NCBI GenBank assembly: GCA_035647855.1
Contig: DASRMP010000055.1
Span: 62,001 to 126,000, forward strand
DNA: 64,000 nt
Direction of reading: 5' to 3'
Origin: JAAZBW01 sp035647855
GTDB taxonomy: Bacteria > Actinomycetota > Actinomycetes > Actinomycetales > Actinomycetaceae
Shown: one piece after another, positions 43,852 through 53,454 of the stretch
Layout: every line of letters begins with the position of its first letter
Position numbering within the stretch: the stretch's first letter is position 1
Notes under the pieces: generated by a model
Told to the model about the DNA's origin: nothing
What the model saw: only the letters and a program-made list of their open reading frames with translations
Databases searched by the model: none
Translations under genes and position numbers: made by a program

Positions 43852-44670
43852 GTGCCAGCATCCGAGCGCGTCAAGCGTGTGCGTGTTCACCATCTGCGTG
43901 AAATGAAGGATCGCGGCGAGAAGATCACGATGCTCACCGCCTACGACTACCCGACCGCAACGATCCTCGACCGCGCCGGAATCGACGTGCTCCTCGTCGG
44001 CGATTCGTTCGGCACGACCATGCTCGGGTACGACACCACGATTCCCGTCACCCTTGACGAGATGGTGCTGGCCACCCGCTCGGTCTCGCGAGCTGCCCGG
44101 CGGGCGATGGTCTTGGCCGATCTGCCGTTCGGTTCGTATGAGCAGTCCCCCGCGCAGTGCCTGGACTCCTCGGCGCGGCTCTTCAAGGAGGGCGGCGCGC
44201 AGGCGGTGAAGCTCGAGGGCGGGGTCCGGGTCGCCGAGCAGGTGGCGGCGTGCACGGAGTTCGGCATACCCGTCGTCGGCCACCTTGGGTTCACTCCGCA
44301 GGCGGAGAACGCCCTCGGCGGGAAACGGGTCCAGGGGCGCGGAGGGGATGCCGCCCTGAGAATGACGTCCGACGCGCTCGCGCTACAGGAGGCCGGGGCG
44401 TGCGCCGTCGTCCTCGAGATGGTCCCGAGTCCTGTGGCTGCGGAGGTCACCGCAGCACTCACGGTACCCACGATCGGCATCGGCGCAGGACCTGACTGTG
44501 ACGGGCAGGTGCTCGTGTGGACGGATATGGCGGGCTTCGGCGACTGGGCGCCGCGGTTCGCCAAGAAGTTCGCCGATGTGGGAGCCGAACTCACCCGCGC
44601 GGCGGAAGGCTACCGCAGCGAGGTCAAGGACGGCATCTTCCCGGACGCGGCACACTCGTTCGAGGCCTGA
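43852..44670 (+). CDS. panB: 3-methyl-2-oxobutanoate hydroxymethyltransferase
   Basis: A 272-residue enzyme that makes ketopantoate in pantothenate/CoA synthesis. Blocks: ITMLTAYDYPTATILDRAGI, DVLLVGDSFGTTMLGYDTT, DLPFGSYEQSP, VGHLGFTPQ and IGIGAGPDCDGQVLVWTD, all diagnostic. GTG at 43852 follows AGGGAGAG; the frame upstream is not family-like. Divergent from glnA2 and separate from any other pan gene in the window. Confidence 0.95.
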   Translation: MPASERVKRVRVHHLREMKDRGEKITMLTAYDYPTATILDRAGIDVLLVGDSFGTTMLGYDTTIPVTLDEMVLATRSVSRAARRAMVLADLPFGSYEQSPAQCLDSSARLFKEGGAQAVKLEGGVRVAEQVAACTEFGIPVVGHLGFTPQAENALGGKRVQGRGGDAALRMTSDALALQEAGACAVVLEMVPSPVAAEVTAALTVPTIGIGAGPDCDGQVLVWTDMAGFGDWAPRFAKKFADVGAELTRAAEGYRSEVKDGIFPDAAHSFEA

Positions 44671-44715
44671 CGGTTCATCCTCGCAGACTGAAAGGTTCGT
44701 CGACCGGGAGAGGGC

Positions 44716-44946
44716 TCAGAACCAGCCGCTGTCATGCTCTTCCTCCTCTTTGTCTTCGTCCTTGTCCTCCCACTCCTCCTTCCACTCCTTGGTCTGGTGG
44801 TCGTACATCTCGCTGTGCTCTCGCGCAGTCTCGAGCGCGAGCGCGGCCTCCTCGTAGGTGTTGTACGGGCCCATTCGGTTGAAGATGTCCGCCGTCCTGC
44901 CCTGCTCGACCTTGCCGGTCCGGAGGTTGTAGTAGTACTTGTCCAT
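44716..44946 (-). CDS. SPOR-domain-like small protein
   Basis: A 76-residue protein: MDKYYYNLRTGKVEQGRTAD, then RMGPYNTYEEAALALETARE and a very acidic tail. This matches the short actinobacterial proteins annotated as SPOR domain-containing, in which the (F/Y)NTxTGxVE and GPYxTxxEAxxAL motifs recur. The role is unknown. The coding region is divergent from map with 36 nt between starts. Confidence 0.8.
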   Translation of the reverse strand: MDKYYYNLRTGKVEQGRTADIFNRMGPYNTYEEAALALETAREHSEMYDHQTKEWKEEWEDKDEDKEEEEHDSGWF

Positions 44947-44970
44947 CGTTGCCGCCCCTTGCCCGCGAAC

Positions 44971-44976
44971 TAGGAT
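44971..44976 (+). promoter_or_regulatory. -10 box of a leaderless promoter (map)
   Basis: TAGGAT 6 nt before the ATG at 44983; no ribosome-binding site. Confidence 0.58.
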
Positions 44977-44982
44977 GATCGC

Positions 44983-45861
44983 ATGTCCAGTCTGGCCGAT
45001 CGCGCACCACGCGGCACTCTCACCCGCGGCACCGTTTCCCCCACACGTCCCGTTCCTCCATCTATTCCCCGGCCCGAGTACGTCGGGCGGATGGGGCCAG
45101 AGCGCATCACTGCCTCCGATGTGAAGGACCCGGAGACCGTCGAGCGAATCCGCCGAGCGGGTTCCCTCGCCGCCCGGGCGCTTCGGGAGGTGGGAGCGGC
45201 CGTGCGGCCAGGAGTCACCACCGACGAACTCGACCGCATCGGTCACGAATTCCTGATCGCAGAGGGTGCGTATCCGTCGTCGCTCGATTACCGCGGCTTC
45301 CCCAAGGCCCTGTGCACGTCCATCAACGAGGTGATCTGCCACGGAATCCCGGACTCGACAGCCCTCGAAGACGGCGACATCGTCAACGTGGACATCACCG
45401 CCTATCTCGACGGCGTGCACGGGGACACGAACGCGACGTTCCTGGTCGGCGATGTCGACGAGGAATCACGGCTACTCGTGGAACGCACGCGCGAGGCGAT
45501 GATGCGCGGGATCAAGGCCGTGAAACCGGGCCGCGAGGTGAACGTCATCGGCCGCGTCATCGAAGCGTACGCACGCCGCTTCAAGTACGGGGTGGTGCGG
45601 GACTTCACCGGGCACGGTGTGGGAGAGGCCTTCCACTCCGGACTGATCATCCCCCACTACGATTCGGCTCCCCTCTTCGACGACGTCATGGTGCCCGGCA
45701 TGGTATTCACCATCGAACCGATGCTCACGCTCGGCGAGATCGACTGGGAGCAGTGGGATGACGACTGGACCGTAGTGACTCGCGACCGATCCCGTACCGC
45801 ACAGTGGGAGCATACGATCGTGGTGACCGAGAACGGCGCCGAGATTCTGACCCTTCCCTGA
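44983..45861 (+). CDS. map: methionine aminopeptidase, type I
   Basis: A 292-residue dimetal enzyme removing initiator Met. Metal ligands in VDITAYLDGVHGD (two Asp), GHGVGEAFHSG (His), FTIEPML (Glu) and QWEHTIVV region (Glu after), with His in ICHGIPD. The N-terminal ~40 residues (PRGTLTRGTVSPTRPVPPSI) are the actinobacterial SH3-interacting extension seen in MetAP1c. Leaderless start at 44983. 10 nt upstream of ppgK. Confidence 0.95.
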   Translation: MSSLADRAPRGTLTRGTVSPTRPVPPSIPRPEYVGRMGPERITASDVKDPETVERIRRAGSLAARALREVGAAVRPGVTTDELDRIGHEFLIAEGAYPSSLDYRGFPKALCTSINEVICHGIPDSTALEDGDIVNVDITAYLDGVHGDTNATFLVGDVDEESRLLVERTREAMMRGIKAVKPGREVNVIGRVIEAYARRFKYGVVRDFTGHGVGEAFHSGLIIPHYDSAPLFDDVMVPGMVFTIEPMLTLGEIDWEQWDDDWTVVTRDRSRTAQWEHTIVVTENGAEILTLP

Positions 45862-45871
45862 GGAGGCCCAC

Positions 45872-46621
45872 GTGTCCATCGCTTTCGGAATCGACATCGG
45901 CGGCTCGGGAATCAAGGGGGCACCCGTCGACCTGGAGAAGGGCGTCCTCCTCGAGAACCGCAAACGCATCCCGACGCCGGAGAGATCCACGCCGGACGCC
46001 GTCGCTGAGGTCTGTGCCCGAGTTCTCGAGTCGTTCGATGTGCCGGAGGGCACACCAGTCGGTGTCACGTTGCCGGCGCCTATCCGCCATGGCGTCCTGG
46101 TCTTCATGGCCAACCTGCACAAATCCTGGCACGGCGTGGACGCGGACGCGCTCATGACGAAGACGCTCGGGCGGGAGGTGTACGCCGTAAACGACGCCGA
46201 CGCCGCCGGATACGCCGAAGTCGTCTACGGTGCCGCGCGCGGGCAGCAGGGCACCGTGATCGTGACGACCCTCGGGACGGGTATCGGCTCGGCAATCATC
46301 GTGGACGGGACTCTTGTGCCGAACACCGAACTGGGCCACCTCGAGGTGAACGGCTACGACGCCGAATCGCGCGCCTCCTCGGCCGCGAAGGAGCGCGAGG
46401 GCCTGTCCTACAAAAAGTGGGCCAAGCGCCTCACGCGCTACTACCGCACACTCGAGATGCTCTTCTCCCCCGACCTGTTCGTGGTGGGCGGCGGCGTCTC
46501 GCGGGATCACGCGGAGTTCCTGCCGCTGATCAGGGTGCGTACGCCGATGGTTCCGGCCGAACTGCGAAACGCCGCCGGGATCGTGGGAGCGGCGCGGCTC
46601 GCCGCGAATCTGCACGGGTAG
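45872..46621 (+). CDS. ppgK: polyphosphate glucokinase
   Basis: A 249-residue ROK-fold kinase phosphorylating glucose with polyphosphate or ATP. Motifs: FGIDIGGSGIKGAPVDLEKG, NDADAAGYAE, TTLGTGIGSAI and the polyphosphate-binding YKKWAKRLTRYYRTLEMLFS. GTG follows GAGGAGG 10 nt after map, so a two-gene operon. A typical actinobacterial glucose kinase, relevant to glucose released by the GH1 and GH3 enzymes in the window. Confidence 0.95.
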   Translation: MSIAFGIDIGGSGIKGAPVDLEKGVLLENRKRIPTPERSTPDAVAEVCARVLESFDVPEGTPVGVTLPAPIRHGVLVFMANLHKSWHGVDADALMTKTLGREVYAVNDADAAGYAEVVYGAARGQQGTVIVTTLGTGIGSAIIVDGTLVPNTELGHLEVNGYDAESRASSAAKEREGLSYKKWAKRLTRYYRTLEMLFSPDLFVVGGGVSRDHAEFLPLIRVRTPMVPAELRNAAGIVGAARLAANLHG

Positions 46622-46652
46622 GACTGCGGCGCGGAAGCCGGCCCGCCCACCG

Positions 46653-47363
46653 CTATTGCTGCTGCGTGGGCAACTCAGGGGCGGCAGAGGCGAGCGCGGG
46701 CTGATCCGTGCTCCTTCGTGAGCGGATCACGAAGAATGCAACGACAACGGCAACGATGACCAGACCGCCGATTCCCACGGCAAGCCAGGGGAGCTCTCCG
46801 CCTCCGATGACCGCCGAACCCCGAGCTTGGATGTCAGTCAGCTCACCGGCCTGCGGAGACCAAGTCACCGTGGTCCCGGCCACGTCTCCCGTTGCCTCCG
46901 TGACTTTGCCCGGGAACGTGATCGCCAGTCTCAAGTCCATCGACTCCAGCATGGGGGTCACCGTCGGGTCGTCCGCGGCGTCCCTCAGGTCCATCTCGCC
47001 GGAGACCACGTACTCGTCGCCTTCGCGGGTGATCGTGAATTCGGACGTGTCAGTGCCGAACTCGGCCAACGGCTGGTTCTCGAAGACGTACCTCGAGCCG
47101 GTGTAACCGTCCTGCACGTAGAGGGAGCTCTGGACGTTCGGCGGCAGCTCGCCCTCAAGTTCGGGCTTCATGCCCTCCCACGCCTCCTGCGGATCCATCC
47201 CGACTGACTGAGCGGTCTCATCGGAGATCGCCATGATCATGCTTCCCGAGACCGTGTCGTCAGGATTGAGCGTGAAGTCGTAGTGAACGCGCATGCAGCC
47301 ACCAAGGAGCAACGCGAGTCCCGTGACGAGGAGAGCGAGAATCCGCCCATGAGTCTGTGTCAT
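46653..47363 (-). CDS. LppM-like (DUF3153) membrane lipoprotein
   Basis: A 236-residue protein with signal peptide and lipobox LLLGGC, then MRVHYDFTLNPDDTVSGSM, the LppM/DUF3153 start, and a C-terminal transmembrane helix (LPWLAVGIGGLVIVAVVVAF) with a short tail. The mycobacterial LppM is a membrane protein linked to phagosome control; function in this organism is unknown. GAGAAT lies 6 nt before the ATG, a weak leaderless promoter. Confidence 0.82.
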   Translation of the reverse strand: MTQTHGRILALLVTGLALLLGGCMRVHYDFTLNPDDTVSGSMIMAISDETAQSVGMDPQEAWEGMKPELEGELPPNVQSSLYVQDGYTGSRYVFENQPLAEFGTDTSEFTITREGDEYVVSGEMDLRDAADDPTVTPMLESMDLRLAITFPGKVTEATGDVAGTTVTWSPQAGELTDIQARGSAVIGGGELPWLAVGIGGLVIVAVVVAFFVIRSRRSTDQPALASAAPELPTQQQ

Positions 47364-47390
47364 GGCTTCATTCTCGCACGGCGTCCGGGA

Positions 47391-47757
47391 GCGAATGAGC
47401 CGGCCTGTACGCCGGGTTCTGTGCCCCGCTCTCGCGGGCGACGATCATCCATCTAGGGGACGCGTTGCCGCGGCCCTCCAGCAACCTACCCACGCGCTCG
47501 GGCGAGCAACCCTCGGTCGCGCGCTGTTCGGTCTTGCTCCGGGCGAGGTTTGCCCAGCCGGCCCCGTCACCGGAACCGCTGGTGGTCTCTTGCACCACCG
47601 TTTCACCCTTACCTGGACTTCAGCCCAGGCGGTCTGCTTTCTGTTGCACTTGCTCGCGGGTCACCCCGGGTGGGTGTTGCCCACCGCCCTGCTCTGTGGA
47701 GCCCGGACGTTCCTCGGCGGATTTCTCCGACGCGATCGTCCGGCCGACTCATTCGCC
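47391..47757 (-). ncRNA. rnpB: RNase P RNA (type A)
   Basis: About 367 nt. The minus strand has the near-universal core GAGGAACGTCCGGGCTCCAC then AGAGCAGGGCGGTGGGCAAC, and the 3' ACAGAACCCGGCGTACAGGC. The ends pair: GCGAATGAGTCGGCC with GGCCGGCTCATTCGC. It is the catalytic subunit that matures tRNA 5' ends. The bacterial consensus GAGGAAAGTCC is GAGGAACGTCC here. TAGAAT at 47768-47763 gives a promoter, 7 nt before the 5' end and inside the gap after the RNase H gene. Confidence 0.95.
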
Positions 47758-47773
47758 CATCAATTCTACCGCG

Positions 47774-48964
47774 TCAGAAGAGAGTCTCCCGGGTGTCAGA
47801 AGAATCACTCGCCTCGACGGGTAGGCCGGCGACGACGAGTTCATGCGCGTTGGGCCACACCCTCGCTATCGAGATCGACGCCGGCGGCACCCGTATGTCG
47901 TACCAGTGGTTCGGGTCGATGCGCGCGATGGAGCCGATCCCCGAGCGGACAACCAAGTTGTGGCAGACCAACACGATGGTCTTGCCGGCGTGTTCCGCAA
48001 GCGCCCGGTCCACAACCCGCCGGATTCGTTTTCCGACGTCCTCGTACGACTCCCCTCCCGGTGGCCTTGCCTTCGCATCGTGGTGCCATCGCTCGCGCAT
48101 GCCCGGCCACCGCGAGTCGATCTCCGCGCTGGTGAGGCCCTCCCAATCGCCGAAATCTCCCTCACGAAGATCCGGCACAGCTTCCGCCGTCTGGCCGAGG
48201 TGCCTCGCGATCGCGGCGGCGGTCTCCCGGGTCCGCACCATCGGCGACGCCCACAACACACTCGGCAGCGGGATGTCCTCCCAGATCTCGTCCAGGCGCG
48301 CCACCGTCTCCGCCGCGCGCTTTGCCTGCTCCAGGCCGAGCGGCGAGAGGGATGGACCGGGAACGGAGCCCCCGGAGTATTCGCCGGACTCGGTCATCGT
48401 CGTGACGCCGTGCCGCATGAAGACGAGAGTCACGGGCTCGTTCGGCACCGGTGAGCGCACGGGTGAGCGCACCGGCATCGACGAACTCGCCGCCGTCGCG
48501 GGATTCGAGGGTGGCGCGCTCTCCCGCTTCGCTGCGACTGCGGGAATCTCGCCGCGCGAGAAGTCCTTCCTGTTGTCCATCGCCCGGTTGGCGAGGGCAT
48601 CCGCCGCGGAGTTCTTCGCGCGTGGGACCCACTCGTACCGCACGGTCCCTCCCGGCAGGGCCTTCCGGGCCCTGCCTGCGAGCGGAATCAGGCCGGCATT
48701 CTTGATCTTCCACCTGCCGCTCAGCTGCTCGACCACGAGTTTCGAGTCCGCCCTCACCATCACGTCCGCCGAGGGATCCTCCTCGGCAATCGCCTCGAGC
48801 GCCGCGACGACGGCCATGTATTCCGCGACGTTGTTCGTTGCACTACCGAGGAATCCGGCGCGTTCCAGGAGAACGTGGCCGTCGTCGTCGGCGACGACGA
48901 AGCCGTAACCAGCGGGCCCCGGATTCCCACGGGAACCGCCGTCCGTATTGACGATGTACCGCAT
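47774..48964 (-). CDS. rnhC: RNase HI / histidine phosphatase fusion
   Basis: A 396-residue bifunctional protein. The N-terminal RNase H1 domain (1-140) has YIVNTDGGSRGNPGPAGYGF, NNVAEYMAV and RADSKLVVEQL, giving the D-E-D catalytic set. A linker with PVRSPVRSPVP leads to a C-terminal phosphoglycerate-mutase-like domain with LVFMRHGVTTMTESGEYSGG and CHNLVVRS. This fusion matches mycobacterial Rv2228c, an RNase HI with alpha-ribazole/acid phosphatase. The start ATG shares a base with the stop of the upstream gene (TGATG). Confidence 0.94.
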   Translation of the reverse strand: MRYIVNTDGGSRGNPGPAGYGFVVADDDGHVLLERAGFLGSATNNVAEYMAVVAALEAIAEEDPSADVMVRADSKLVVEQLSGRWKIKNAGLIPLAGRARKALPGGTVRYEWVPRAKNSAADALANRAMDNRKDFSRGEIPAVAAKRESAPPSNPATAASSSMPVRSPVRSPVPNEPVTLVFMRHGVTTMTESGEYSGGSVPGPSLSPLGLEQAKRAAETVARLDEIWEDIPLPSVLWASPMVRTRETAAAIARHLGQTAEAVPDLREGDFGDWEGLTSAEIDSRWPGMRERWHHDAKARPPGGESYEDVGKRIRRVVDRALAEHAGKTIVLVCHNLVVRSGIGSIARIDPNHWYDIRVPPASISIARVWPNAHELVVAGLPVEASDSSDTRETLF

Positions 48965-49695
48965 CAGCTGAGACGGACGATGATGAAACCATGCTCGTCG
49001 GAGACGACCACCCGGTCCTCGGGTGCGGCATGGAAATCGGCCAACTCGGTAAGAGAGAACTCGATGTGGACCGGTTCGCTGCGTTTGTTCCGCAACCCGA
49101 TGACACCGAGTCCGCCAGTGTCTTCGCGAATGCGTTCGTAGAGGGCCATGAGATCGGACGGAAGCGCTTCCGCGATCGAATCCCGTTGCTGTTGAATCTC
49201 GGCGGCATCGGCGTCGATGCGGGCGAATTCCGCATCTCGGTCTGATTCGGCCGCGGCAACCCGCTCACCGACGGACTCCAAGGCCGTCCTGGCCTGGCCC
49301 ATCTTCTCCTCGGTGGTCTCGACCCGCTCCATGACCTCGAGCTGCTGGTCCTCGAGGACCGATGCCCGCACCGCGAGGTGCTCGATTTCCGCCTGCAGGG
49401 CCTGGGCGTCACGAGCGGAGGTGCCGCCCGATTGGAGCCGGTCCTGGTGCCGTTCGGAGCGGGACCGGACCTGATCGACGTCCCCCTCCGCGCGAGCGAG
49501 TTCGCGGCGCTGGTCCGCGAGTTGCGCGGTGAGCTGGACGCGCTCGGCGTCGAGTTTCGAGCGGTGTGCCTCCAGGTCCGTGAGGGTTGTGAGAACCGGG
49601 AGCCGGCGGCGCTCGTGCGCGAGCTGGGCGAGGCGGGTGTCGAGGGCCTGGAGATCGAGCAGGGCGCGCTGGTCGGCGGAGCTGGCGCGAACCAT
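48964..49695 (-). CDS. coiled-coil, zinc-ribbon homologue lacking cysteines
   Basis: A 243-residue protein: long coiled coil (about 5-180, LDLQALDTRLAQLAHERRRL and on), then the C-terminal region LPSDLMALYERIREDTGGLG followed by the ribbon. It matches the CT398/CdsZ-type zinc-ribbon proteins encoded before RNase H in actinobacteria. Family members end with two CxxC pairs; here the equivalent region (GLGVIGLRNKRSEPVHIEFS; EDRVVVSDEHGFIIVRLS) has no cysteine at all, so the zinc site is lost. GAAGGAAGG precedes the ATG. Confidence 0.88.
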   Translation of the reverse strand: MVRASSADQRALLDLQALDTRLAQLAHERRRLPVLTTLTDLEAHRSKLDAERVQLTAQLADQRRELARAEGDVDQVRSRSERHQDRLQSGGTSARDAQALQAEIEHLAVRASVLEDQQLEVMERVETTEEKMGQARTALESVGERVAAAESDRDAEFARIDADAAEIQQQRDSIAEALPSDLMALYERIREDTGGLGVIGLRNKRSEPVHIEFSLTELADFHAAPEDRVVVSDEHGFIIVRLS

Positions 49696-49818
49696 TGGTG
49701 GTCCTTCCTTCGGGTGCGTGTTCCAACCTACCGCGCGCGCTCGCCCAGAGGTGGGAGAGCCTCGACGACGACAGCCCATCCGGACGTTCAGTACAAGTCT
49801 GAATGCAATACTTGGTGT

Positions 49819-52044
49819 GTGATGAAACGCCTCGGGCGCAATACCGCCCTTCGGCCAGTCCGCGTCATCCTCGGCTGGACTCTTCTGATGGCAATCTCCC
49901 TCGCAGCGGCATTCGGTGCGTTCGGTGAGGGACTGTTCGATCGTCTCTCCACCGGGCAGCCCACCATCCCGGGTTCCGAGAGCCAACTCGCGCTCGAGAG
50001 ACTCGACGAAGCGGACGACTCCCCGGACGCCGTCGATCTGGTGATCACCGGCATCGATCTGGAGGATCCGGCCCAGGTCATGGGCCTGATGACGGGCTTC
50101 GGTGAGATCCGGGACGAGATAGCGAACCTTGACGGAGTGGACGCAGTGCTCGATCCGTTCCTCTCGCCTCAGGGACCCATGGACCCAGCGATGCAGGCCT
50201 TCCTCTCCACGGACGCGGACGGGTTCGTGGTGCGCGTGGAGATGGCCGAGGAGTACACGGCGGACGAGAGGATCGCCGTCGAGCAGCGCCTGCGCGAGGT
50301 CCCCGCGGACCTCGGGATCGACGGCGCCGAGGGCGTCGTCTCTTCCGAGGCACTGCTCACCGCCAGCGTGCTGGACCAGGTCCAGAAGGACCTCCTCAAG
50401 GGTGAGGCCATTACGGTTCCCATCTCGTTCATCGTGATGATCGTGGTGTTCGGCGGATTCCTCGCCGCCTCCATGCCCGTGATCGGCGCCGTCGCCGCAA
50501 TCGCCACCGCCATGGCCGTGGTGTGGGCCGCCACCTGGGCCGTGGACATCGACTCCTACATCATCAACGTCCTCACCATTATCGGCCTCGCTCTCTCGAT
50601 CGACTACGGACTGCTCGTGGTCTCCCGCTACCGCGAGGAACTACACAAGGAAGTCAGGCTCCACCGGCCACGGCGGGGCAGGGGCCGCAACGATCCCGCC
50701 ATCGTCAACGCGATGGAGGCGACGATCGCCACGGCGGGCAAGACCGTGCTGTTCTCGGCGCTCACCATTGCCATCTCGGTGGGCGGCCTGCTCGTGATGA
50801 AGGCACCGCTGATCCGCGCCGTGGCGGTGGCCGGCTCGGCCGTGGTGGTCCTCGCAGTGTTCTCCGCGATCACCCTCGTGCCCGCTGTCCTCTCGCTCGC
50901 GGGCCGCAGGATGGCGAGACCCTCGGTCATCACCAGGATGCCGCTGCTCGGCGGATTCATCCGCGCGGTGGGCGACGTCTCCAAGGAAGAGGGCTTCTTC
51001 TCAAGGCTCGCGCGCTGGGTGCACCGTTTTCCGTGGGTGGTCATGCTCGCCTGCTTCGCGATCCTGATCGCAATGGCCTCGCCGATCATGAACACGAACC
51101 TGCGGTCCAACCCGATGGACTACATCCCGAAGGCCTCCGACCAGTCCGAATTCCTGGACACGGTGAACCAGAAATTCCCGATGCTCCAGATCCCGGATGT
51201 CTACATCGTCACGAACTCCACCCTGGAGGAGGCCGAAACGTGGGCGGCACAACTCGCGAATCACGACCTCGTGGACCGCGTCAACCCGGTCACCGCGATC
51301 CACGACGGCGAATTCGTCATCTCGATGATGCTCAAAGTGGACTCCCAACAGCCCGAGGCCCTCGACTTCGTGCTCGAGACCCGGGACCACGATCCGGGCT
51401 TCGAGAACTGGGTGGGCGGCTCCGGCACTCAGATGAAGGACTTCACCCAGGCCCTCATCGACGGTGCCCCATGGTTCGCCCTGCTCGTGACCCTGGCCGT
51501 GCTGATGTTGTTGTTCCTGCTGACCGGCTCCGTGATCGTGCCGCTGAAGGCGCTCGTGGTGAACGTGCTCTCCCTCGCGGCATCGATCGGTGTGACGATC
51601 CTTGTGTTCCAGGAGGGCCATTTCGAGAACCTGCTGAACTTCCAATCGACCGGTGGAATCGAAGTGATCGTGCTCGTGTTCGCGCTCGCGTTCGGCTTCG
51701 GCCTCGCCATGGACTACGAGGTCTTCCTCATCTCGCGAGTCAAGGAGTACTGGGATCTGTACGGCGACAACGATCTCGCTGTGGAGCGCGGACTGCAGAA
51801 GTCCGGCCGGATCATCACCTCTGCTGCCGCGATCATGATGCTTCTGTTCGTGGGTCTCATCCTCGGTGACCTCATCGTCATCAAGGAGGTCGGCTTCGCG
51901 CTCGCCCTGACAGTGTTCGTGGACGCCACCATCGTCCGCATGCTCCTCGTGCCGGCCACGATGACGGTGCTCGGCAAGTGGAACTGGTGGGCGCCGAGGC
52001 CGCTGAAGAGCCTCCACCGGAGGTTCGGAATCTCGGAGAGCTGA
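49819..52044 (+). CDS. MMPL family RND transporter
   Basis: A 741-residue proton-driven membrane exporter with about twelve transmembrane helices in two RND repeats: helix 1, large extracytoplasmic loop, helices 2-6, repeated. Proton-relay-type sequences are IGLALSIDYGLLVVSRYREE in the first half and FGLAMDYEVFLISRVKEYWD in the second. Exports lipids or drugs; the cargo is unknown. GTG at 49819 is preceded by AATACT at 6 nt; the ATG next to it is an alternative. CAAGT...ACTTG flanks the box and may be a repressor site. Confidence 0.92.
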   Translation: MMKRLGRNTALRPVRVILGWTLLMAISLAAAFGAFGEGLFDRLSTGQPTIPGSESQLALERLDEADDSPDAVDLVITGIDLEDPAQVMGLMTGFGEIRDEIANLDGVDAVLDPFLSPQGPMDPAMQAFLSTDADGFVVRVEMAEEYTADERIAVEQRLREVPADLGIDGAEGVVSSEALLTASVLDQVQKDLLKGEAITVPISFIVMIVVFGGFLAASMPVIGAVAAIATAMAVVWAATWAVDIDSYIINVLTIIGLALSIDYGLLVVSRYREELHKEVRLHRPRRGRGRNDPAIVNAMEATIATAGKTVLFSALTIAISVGGLLVMKAPLIRAVAVAGSAVVVLAVFSAITLVPAVLSLAGRRMARPSVITRMPLLGGFIRAVGDVSKEEGFFSRLARWVHRFPWVVMLACFAILIAMASPIMNTNLRSNPMDYIPKASDQSEFLDTVNQKFPMLQIPDVYIVTNSTLEEAETWAAQLANHDLVDRVNPVTAIHDGEFVISMMLKVDSQQPEALDFVLETRDHDPGFENWVGGSGTQMKDFTQALIDGAPWFALLVTLAVLMLLFLLTGSVIVPLKALVVNVLSLAASIGVTILVFQEGHFENLLNFQSTGGIEVIVLVFALAFGFGLAMDYEVFLISRVKEYWDLYGDNDLAVERGLQKSGRIITSAAAIMMLLFVGLILGDLIVIKEVGFALALTVFVDATIVRMLLVPATMTVLGKWNWWAPRPLKSLHRRFGISES

Positions 52045-52222
52045 CCGAAGGCCGGGGCGCCCTTGGGGTCCGTCGTCACCCGCTCTCGCTGTCTTCCTCG
52101 TGGAGGTCCGAATTCCTCGTCGAATGTGAGCGCATCAAGCAGGCGAGTGTGGTACTGGATGAGGTAGGCACTTCGGAACGGCGGTGAAACTCCGGAGTGC
52201 GGAGTTCGACGTTGGGGGAGAA

Positions 52223-53338
52223 ATGAACGGTCGACTCGTCCTCGCGGTACTACTGACGCTCGTTCTCGGTGGCTGCGCGGCAGGCGCAACGACCGAGGAT
52301 CCGGGGTCTTCGGAAACCATGCTCTCCTTCGAGGCACAGACGGCGTTCGTCGAGTCCATGCGGGCAAGTGGGTTCGACGACGACGCGGACGACCTCATCG
52401 AGCAGGGAATGGTCTACTGCGGAGCGGCCGAGAATGGCTACAACGACCTCCTGATCTACTCAGGTGACATGGGGGCCGACTCCTACCGGGTGGGGGCAAA
52501 CCTGACCGCCGCCCCGCTGCTCTGCCCCCAGTACGAGGGGATGTTCAAGCAGGTATGGGAGGCCCACGCCGAATCGATGGAACTCCTGGCGAACGCCACG
52601 TCGACCAGGACCCCACCACCCAGTCCGACACCGTCCCCCAGCGCCATACCCACCGCGCGCCCAACCCCGGCTCCCACGAGCCCGAGACCCGCAACCACAG
52701 CACCCGCGTACACCGTCTTCACGGCGCAGGGAACGTACTACGCCACCGAGAACCTCAACGTACGCTCCGGCCCGGACACCACGTACGACAAGATCGGCTC
52801 GCTCGCGAAGAATGCGACCATTGAGGTCAACGGCAGGGCGAACAGCTGGTACCGCTTCGGGAGCGACCAGTGGGTGTCGGGCACCTACCTGAGGGCGGGT
52901 CAGCCGCCGACGCCACCACCAGCGCAGGCCCAGCCTCCGGCGCCGAAACCGGCCCCCACCACCAATCCAGCCGCCAGCTTCGACGTCAAGCGGGCGACCA
53001 CGGTCGTAGGCTGGATCGTCGCCGACATCGCCACGGCCGACGAGCGGATGCTTGACCGTCCCGAGATAGGTGGCGCAACCACCATGGGGTCTCTCGCCCA
53101 GGACATGAGATACCTCGCGGACGCGGGCATGCCCCCGGTGGCCGATCCAGCCAACTACTACGGCCGTGTCACAGCACTGGAGGAGCGCTACACCATTGCC
53201 CGGGACCTGCTCTACGCCGACAACACTATGGAAGCCGCCGCGGCATACTCCGTGGCGCGAGAGAACACGCAGACACTGCTCGACGTCCTCAACCCAGTTC
53301 TCGGCACATCCCACCAGCTGCCCGCGTGGAGTTGGTAG
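52223..53338 (+). CDS. SH3-domain lipoprotein
   Basis: A 371-residue exported lipoprotein. The signal peptide ends LVLGGC. A DUF732-like helical segment (FVESMRASGFDDDADDLIEQ GMVYCGA region, 45-110) is followed by a Pro/Thr linker, a bacterial SH3 domain (YYATENLNVRSGPDTTYDKIG to SDQWVSGTYL) and a C-terminal helical region (DVKRATTVVGWIVADIA). SH3b domains bind cell-wall peptides or ligands. The ATG follows GGGGGAG; longer frame excluded. Stands alone. Confidence 0.85.
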   Translation: MNGRLVLAVLLTLVLGGCAAGATTEDPGSSETMLSFEAQTAFVESMRASGFDDDADDLIEQGMVYCGAAENGYNDLLIYSGDMGADSYRVGANLTAAPLLCPQYEGMFKQVWEAHAESMELLANATSTRTPPPSPTPSPSAIPTARPTPAPTSPRPATTAPAYTVFTAQGTYYATENLNVRSGPDTTYDKIGSLAKNATIEVNGRANSWYRFGSDQWVSGTYLRAGQPPTPPPAQAQPPAPKPAPTTNPAASFDVKRATTVVGWIVADIATADERMLDRPEIGGATTMGSLAQDMRYLADAGMPPVADPANYYGRVTALEERYTIARDLLYADNTMEAAAAYSVARENTQTLLDVLNPVLGTSHQLPAWSW

Positions 53339-53454
53339 GAGTTGCACGGCAGAATTGCCACGGGACAACGGATCGCAGAGCGTGCACAGCAACAGTCGGT
53401 GGAGCCGCGAGCAAGGATTGAGCGCATTGATTCACGGGCGTTGCCACTCGTCGG

